Under the pieces are notes generated by a model. That model worked only from the letters and a program-made list of their open reading frames with translations, was not told the origin of the DNA and did not search any database. Positions 6,891 through 10,611 of a stretch of DNA of 10,611 nucleotides are shown here, piece after piece (positions within the stretch are counted from its first letter, which is position 1; every line of letters begins with the position of its first letter). Both the position numbers and the translations under genes were made by a program. This stretch comes from Gemmatimonadota bacterium (GTDB lineage: Bacteria > Gemmatimonadota > Gemmatimonadetes > Palauibacterales > Palauibacteraceae), in assembly GCA_023554435.1 (NCBI GenBank), contig JAMJQV010000004.1:1-10611 (forward strand), read 5' to 3'.

Positions 6891-8824
6891 TGAGTGAAAC
6901 TCCCGGATACCAGCGGCTGTTCGCCGAGCTCAAGCGCCGGAACGTGTTCCGCGTCATGACGACGTACGGCGTCGTGTCCTTCATCGTCCTCCAGGTGGCG
7001 GACATCGCGTTTCCGGGCCTCGGTCTGCCGGAGTGGACCATCACCCTCGTCCTGGTCCTCACGCTGATCGGATTCCCGATCGCGGTGGTACTGGCGTGGG
7101 CGTTCGAGATGACTCCGCAGGGCGTGAAGAAGACGGAGGACGCGGCGCCCGGAGAGATCACGCAGATCATTTCAGCTCCGGCCGCACGCCGGTGGCCCGC
7201 CGGAGTTCTGGCGCTGCTCGGAGTCTGCGCGCTGGTCGTGGGCGCCTGGTGGGCAGGTCGAAGCACCGCGCCAGGGGCCGATGTCGCCGCCGTCGATACA
7301 GCTGCCGTGGCCGGGGCGGAGGGTGACGAGCAGACGGCCCGGGACGCTGAGGTTCTGCAGGCCGCCTACGCGGACCTCGCCGAAGACTCCCGCCCATCGA
7401 TCGCCGTGCTACCGTCCGCGGACATGAGTCCGGACGGAGACCAGGAGTACTTCGCCGATGGGATGACGGAAGAGCTGCTGAACACGCTCGCGAAGATCCG
7501 TCAGCTGCGGGTAGCCGGCCGCACGTCCGCGTTCGCCTACAAGGGACAGGACAAGGACCTGCGTGAGATCGGCCGTGAACTCGGGGTCCGCTACGTGGTG
7601 GAGGGCAGCGTCAGGAAGCAAGACGACCGGCTCCGGATCACCGCGCAGCTGGTCGATGCGGGCGACAACTTCCACCTGTGGTCGGAAGCCTACGACCGGA
7701 CGATGGACGACGTCTTTGCCATCCAGGAAGAGATCGCGGGTGCCATCGCCGCCCAGCTGCAGGTGTCGCTGGGGCTGGAGGAGGGCGGCGCGCTCGTCGC
7801 TCCCATCGCGGATATCGAAGCGTACGAGATGTACCTCACAGCCCGGGCGGGCATGCGAGAGCGGGGATCGGCTGTGCTGGAGGCCGTTCGGCTGTTCGAA
7901 GAGGTCGTGGCCCGTGACTCGACCTGGGCGCCGGCCTGGGCCGGCCTCGCCCAGGCGTACACGCTGGCGCCGTTCTATACGCCAGGCAACGTGACGGAGC
8001 AGATCGGTCCGGAGGCATGGGGACCGGCGCTCGCTGCTGCCGAGGAAGCGGCCGTGCGCGCCCTCAGGCTGGACCCGGGTGTCGCCGGGGCGGAAGTCGC
8101 TCTCGGCAACGTCTTCCGCGACCGCTGGGAGTGGGATCTGGCTGAGGTCCACTATCTGCGGGCGCTGGCGCTCGACCCGGACGACGGGGAGGCGCACCAG
8201 CAGTACGGCGAGATGCTGGCGGCGGTCGGCCGCCAGGACGAGGCGCTACGCAGTGCGCGCAGGGCCCTGGCGCTGGACCCGACGTCGACGATCCGCGGCA
8301 ACGTAGTGGGGTACATCCTGCTCCTGAACGACCGCCCCGAGGAATCGATCGCCCAGCTCCGGGCCGCGATCGTCCACGGCGCCGAGATTCCGATGCCGTA
8401 CGAGAACCTGAGTAGAGCTCACCTCTTTCTCCGCAACCTGGACGAGGCCGAGCGATGGAACCGCCAGGAGTACATTCCCCGTCTCGGATTTGACGAGGCG
8501 ACGCGAACCATGTGGGACGGGGCGGCCGCTGTGCGTTTCGAGTCGTTCCGCAATGGTGACCGCGCGGCGTACGACAGGTGCTGCGCCGGTCGGGGCCCGC
8601 CCAGCGACTACATCGTGCTCGGGGACACGCTCGCGGCGATCGAGGCGCTGAGCGAGCGGTATCGCGACCTCCCCAGGTTCAACGCGAACGCCCTGAACCC
8701 GCTGTGGCGTCCGGACTTCGACGGTCTTCGCGACGATCCCCGGTTCCAGGACGTATTCGACGAGATCCTGGCGCACGCGGGACTCGAAGGCGCGGAGCTC
8801 AAGCGGGCGCCGGCGGGCGAGTAG
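6890..8824 (+). CDS. Membrane-anchored TolB_N-like / TPR-repeat protein
   Basis: The product has 644 residues. The ATG at 6890 gives the standard N-terminus of this group (QRLFAELKRRNVFRV). Two membrane helices at about 23-42 and 48-71 precede AFEMTPQGVKKTED, and a third lies at about 103-122. A low-complexity Ala/Asp linker follows. Residues about 168-292 form a TolB N-terminal/FlgO-like domain: RPSIAVLPSADMSPDGDQEYFADGMTEEL, then LGVRYVVEGSVR, LVDAGDNFHLWSEAYDR and FAIQEEIAGAIAAQL. Residues about 312-540 contain TPR-like repeats (AWAGLAQAY at 350, AEVHYLRALALDP at 418, EALRSARRALALDP at 451). This arrangement is often found behind adenylate cyclase or winged-helix output domains; here it stands alone on a membrane anchor. 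A scaffold for protein assembly at the envelope is plausible; no enzyme activity is evident. The helix pair resembles the N-terminus of the SUMF1-hydrolase protein. Confidence 0.85.
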   Translation: MSETPGYQRLFAELKRRNVFRVMTTYGVVSFIVLQVADIAFPGLGLPEWTITLVLVLTLIGFPIAVVLAWAFEMTPQGVKKTEDAAPGEITQIISAPAARRWPAGVLALLGVCALVVGAWWAGRSTAPGADVAAVDTAAVAGAEGDEQTARDAEVLQAAYADLAEDSRPSIAVLPSADMSPDGDQEYFADGMTEELLNTLAKIRQLRVAGRTSAFAYKGQDKDLREIGRELGVRYVVEGSVRKQDDRLRITAQLVDAGDNFHLWSEAYDRTMDDVFAIQEEIAGAIAAQLQVSLGLEEGGALVAPIADIEAYEMYLTARAGMRERGSAVLEAVRLFEEVVARDSTWAPAWAGLAQAYTLAPFYTPGNVTEQIGPEAWGPALAAAEEAAVRALRLDPGVAGAEVALGNVFRDRWEWDLAEVHYLRALALDPDDGEAHQQYGEMLAAVGRQDEALRSARRALALDPTSTIRGNVVGYILLLNDRPEESIAQLRAAIVHGAEIPMPYENLSRAHLFLRNLDEAERWNRQEYIPRLGFDEATRTMWDGAAAVRFESFRNGDRAAYDRCCAGRGPPSDYIVLGDTLAAIEALSERYRDLPRFNANALNPLWRPDFDGLRDDPRFQDVFDEILAHAGLEGAELKRAPAGE

Positions 8825-8919
8825 TCGCCGGGCCTCCGGTTTCCGCCCGCCTTGCCGCCCGCCGTCACAAGTCGGACATTCATCTCACCCCCCTGCGCCA
8901 CCTCCGACCGGGACTGGCC

Positions 8920-9573
8920 ATGGAGACCCACGCACACGGCCCGCAGGTCATCGTCGACCCAACGACCCTGAATCCGGCGAAGCGCACCCTCCTTCTGAAT
9001 GGTGCCCTCGCGGGCGACGAGACCCTGGAGCCGGTCGAAGAGGCACTGCTCGCGCTTCTCCGTGAGGAGCGGACCGAGATCCGGGGCTACGCGATGCGGG
9101 ATGTCCCGCTGGCGCACTGCCAGGGGTGTTTCGAGTGCTGGACCACGACGCCCGGGCTGTGCAAGACCGAGGGGGACGCGGGGCGAGAGATCGCCGCGGC
9201 CCTGATCAAGAGCGACCTGGTGGTGATCCTGACCCCGATCACCTTCGGCGGCTATTCCTCAGAGATCAAGAAGGCGATGGACCGGATCATCTGCCTCGTG
9301 CTGCCGTTCTTCCGACGCGTCGATGGCGAGGTGCACCACAGCCAGCGGTATCCGAGCTATCCGGCCCTGGCCGCCGTCGGGGTGCTGCCGGCGCCGGACG
9401 AGGAGCAGGCCCGGATCTTCCGGTCCCTCGTCGGTCGGAACGCCCTCAACATGGACTGCCCGGTCACGGCCGTGTGCGTGATGGAGGCCGGCACTCCGCC
9501 GCCGATACTGCGGGACAGCCTCGCGGCGGACCTCGAGCCCGTCCTGGCCCACGTGGGCGGGAGGGTCGCGTGA
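8920..9573 (+). CDS. Flavodoxin-family NAD(P)H-dependent oxidoreductase with iron-sulfur-flavoprotein-type cysteine motif
   Basis: The product has 217 residues from the ATG at 8920; longer in-frame starts would overlap the end of the TolB/TPR gene. The fold starts with KRTLLLNGAL (21-30), the phosphate-loop strand of flavodoxin-like FMN reductases. Cys67, Cys70, Cys73 and Cys81 (CQGCFECW then GLCK) make a CX2CX2CX7C pattern, within the CX2CX2CX4-7C range of iron-sulfur flavoproteins that bind a 4Fe-4S cluster beside FMN. LIKSDLVVILTPITFGGYSS (95-114) is the usual strand and flavin-contact loop. Electron transfer or quinone/small-molecule reduction in the cytoplasm is likely; the substrate is unknown. 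The downstream gene overlaps it by 4 bases, so the two are almost certainly one operon. The ribosome site is weak. Confidence 0.8.
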   Translation: METHAHGPQVIVDPTTLNPAKRTLLLNGALAGDETLEPVEEALLALLREERTEIRGYAMRDVPLAHCQGCFECWTTTPGLCKTEGDAGREIAAALIKSDLVVILTPITFGGYSSEIKKAMDRIICLVLPFFRRVDGEVHHSQRYPSYPALAAVGVLPAPDEEQARIFRSLVGRNALNMDCPVTAVCVMEAGTPPPILRDSLAADLEPVLAHVGGRVA

Positions 9574-10244
9574 GCGCCCTGCGGGTCGTGCTCCTGGTGG
9601 GGAGCGCGCGGCCTCCTGGTACCGGCAACTCGGAGGCTCTCGGCAGCTACCTGCTGGCCCGTCTGGCCGAGGGTGGCATGGGGACCGAGGTCTTCCACGT
9701 GCACCGGTGCCAGCGCCCGGAAAAGGAACGAGCCCTGTTCGAGGCGGTGGGCGGAGCCGACGTGTTCGTCCTCTCGACGCCGCTGTACGTGGACGCCCTG
9801 CCGTACCTGGTCACCCGCTGCTGTGAGCGAATGGCCGCACACCGGGCGGCTGAGCCGCAGGAGCACCGCTCGCGCATGGTGGCCCTGGTGAACTGCGGGT
9901 TTCCGGAGCTCGAGCACACTCTCACCGCGCTCGACATCTGCGGAGTCTTCGCGCGCCAGGCCGGCTTCGTGTGGGCCGGCGGACTGGGCCTCGGGGGAGG
10001 GGAAGCGATCGGGGGCAAGCCGCTCGAGGAGGTGGGCGGCATGACGCGTCACGTGCGCGGCGGACTGGACCTGGCGGCCGAGGCGCTGCTGGCCGACCGG
10101 GTGATACCCGAGGAAGCGCAGGCCCAGCTGGCTCGACCCATGATCCCGTCCCGGCTGTATACGACGCTCGGCGACATCGGGTGGCTGCGGACGGCGCGGA
10201 AGAAAGGCACGCTCAGGAGGTTGTGGGACCGGCCGCTGGGGTAG
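9570..10244 (+). CDS. Second flavodoxin-fold protein, paired with the upstream oxidoreductase
   Basis: The product has 224 residues from the GTG at 9570, which overlaps the upstream TGA as GTGA. This is a classic coupled arrangement, so the start is well supported. VVLLVGSARPPGTGNSEALG (6-25) is a flavodoxin-like phosphate loop, and GADVFVLSTPLYVDALPYL (62-80) matches the second flavin-contact strand. NCGFPE (108-113) is a further family-typical turn. It lacks the four-cysteine motif of its neighbour, and its C-terminal third is lengthened and basic at the end (RTARKKGTLRRLW). It probably forms a complex or shares a pathway with the upstream protein, for example as electron partner; this is inferred from the gene overlap. 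Confidence 0.7.
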   Translation: MSALRVVLLVGSARPPGTGNSEALGSYLLARLAEGGMGTEVFHVHRCQRPEKERALFEAVGGADVFVLSTPLYVDALPYLVTRCCERMAAHRAAEPQEHRSRMVALVNCGFPELEHTLTALDICGVFARQAGFVWAGGLGLGGGEAIGGKPLEEVGGMTRHVRGGLDLAAEALLADRVIPEEAQAQLARPMIPSRLYTTLGDIGWLRTARKKGTLRRLWDRPLG

Positions 10245-10470
10245 ACGGGGAGCGGGGTCGAGGACAGGACGCTGACCCACAACTGGCGCGGCGGACTCGC
10301 GCTGCTCCATCACCATCGTTGCACCCCATGACTCTCGTCGTAAGTTCTCCTGCGTTTCCATTGGCTCATCCGCGTTCTCCTGCTAGCGACGGCCGGGATC
10401 CCGCTGTCTGCCAGAGTCGCCGGATCGTGGTCCGGCTCGAGGAGCAGCACTCTCAGGAATCCAGGGTTTC
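10245..10470. other. Intergenic region before the HupE-like gene
   Basis: There is no convincing gene in these 226 bases. Two small inverted repeats are visible: CGGGATCCCG (10394-10403) and GCCGGA-TCGTGG-TCCGGC (10419-10436). Neither is followed by a T-run, so neither is a clear terminator. The second lies 34 bases before the HupE-like start. No copy of the 24-bp palindrome is present. Confidence 0.5.
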
Positions 10471-10611
10471 ATGGGGTCAGAGTTCTTAGTCTATTTGAGA
10501 CTCGGGTTCGAACACATCACGGACCCCGCGGGCTACGATCATCTCCTGTTAGTGGCCGCTCTCACCGCCACCGACCTCGGCAAGTGGCGCCGGCTGTTCT
10601 GGCTCGTCACC
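10471..10611 (+). CDS. HupE/UreJ-family membrane protein (partial, N-terminus only)
   Basis: An ATG at 10471 opens 47 codons to the window edge with no stop. The motif LGFEHITDPAGYDHLLLVAAL (residues 11-31, shortened here as GFEHI and GYDHLLL) and the later WRRLFWLVT match the start of HupE/UreJ-type membrane proteins, in which the His and Asp residues of the first helices are conserved and nickel or cobalt transport has been proposed. AGGA lies about 12 bases upstream and AGGG closer in. Family assignment rests on this short segment, so the metal and function remain open. Confidence 0.65.
   Translation, partial: MGSEFLVYLRLGFEHITDPAGYDHLLLVAALTATDLGKWRRLFWLVT

Noticed and set aside
8578..8919. 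Upstream extension of the first flavodoxin-family gene
   Set aside because: It would overlap about 250 bases of the TolB/TPR gene in another frame and adds a low-complexity Arg-rich segment without family similarity.
10328..10489. Small 53-codon open frame before the HupE-like gene
   Set aside because: No ribosome site, no recognisable composition or motif, and it overlaps the better-supported HupE-like start.
10501..10515. GGGTTCGAAC, resembling a tRNA T-loop
   Set aside because: No acceptor, D-arm or anticodon stem can be folded around it, and it lies inside the HupE-like reading frame (codons for Leu-Gly-Phe-Glu-His).

Overview
This is a GC-rich bacterial chromosome fragment with tightly packed genes and GTG/TTG starts alongside ATG. 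The protein types (short two-helix membrane anchors fused to SUMF1/hydrolase or TolB-like/TPR domains, a family-39-type membrane glycosyltransferase, an amino-acid permease with a regulatory tail) resemble those common in Gemmatimonadota and related soil or marine phyla. That assignment is a judgement from protein style only, as no rRNA or marker gene is present.

Layout: (1) minus strand 1-1053, the N-terminal 351 residues of a multi-membrane glycosyltransferase-like protein that runs off the left edge. (2) Minus strand 1225-3555, a 776-residue protein with membrane anchor, PEGA-like segment, SUMF1/formylglycine-generating-enzyme-like domain and alpha/beta hydrolase. (3) Plus strand 3805-5904, an APC amino-acid permease fused to a PTS EIIA type-2-like domain and an RCK_C (TrkA_C) domain. 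(4) Minus strand 5930-6620, a Phd/YefM-VapC toxin-antitoxin pair with an inverted repeat over the antitoxin start. (5) Plus strand 6890-8824, a membrane-anchored TolB_N-like/TPR protein. (6) Plus strand 8920-10244, two overlapping flavodoxin-fold oxidoreductases, the first with an iron-sulfur-flavoprotein-type cysteine motif. (7) Plus strand 10471 to the right edge, the start of a HupE/UreJ-family membrane protein. No gap without a gene exceeds 300 bases.

The most striking feature is a perfect palindrome with a 24-bp core (half-site TTCTGGGAAGAT) present three times without a mismatch, always between genes and 78-117 bases upstream of a start codon. It precedes the glycosyltransferase, lies between the divergent SUMF1-hydrolase and permease genes, and precedes the TolB/TPR gene. 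Around copies 2 and 3 the similarity extends across a promoter-like block. The two multidomain proteins that share the element also share a recognisable N-terminal two-helix membrane module. I infer a local regulon or an abundant genome-wide operator linking envelope and transport functions. The cognate regulator is not in the window.
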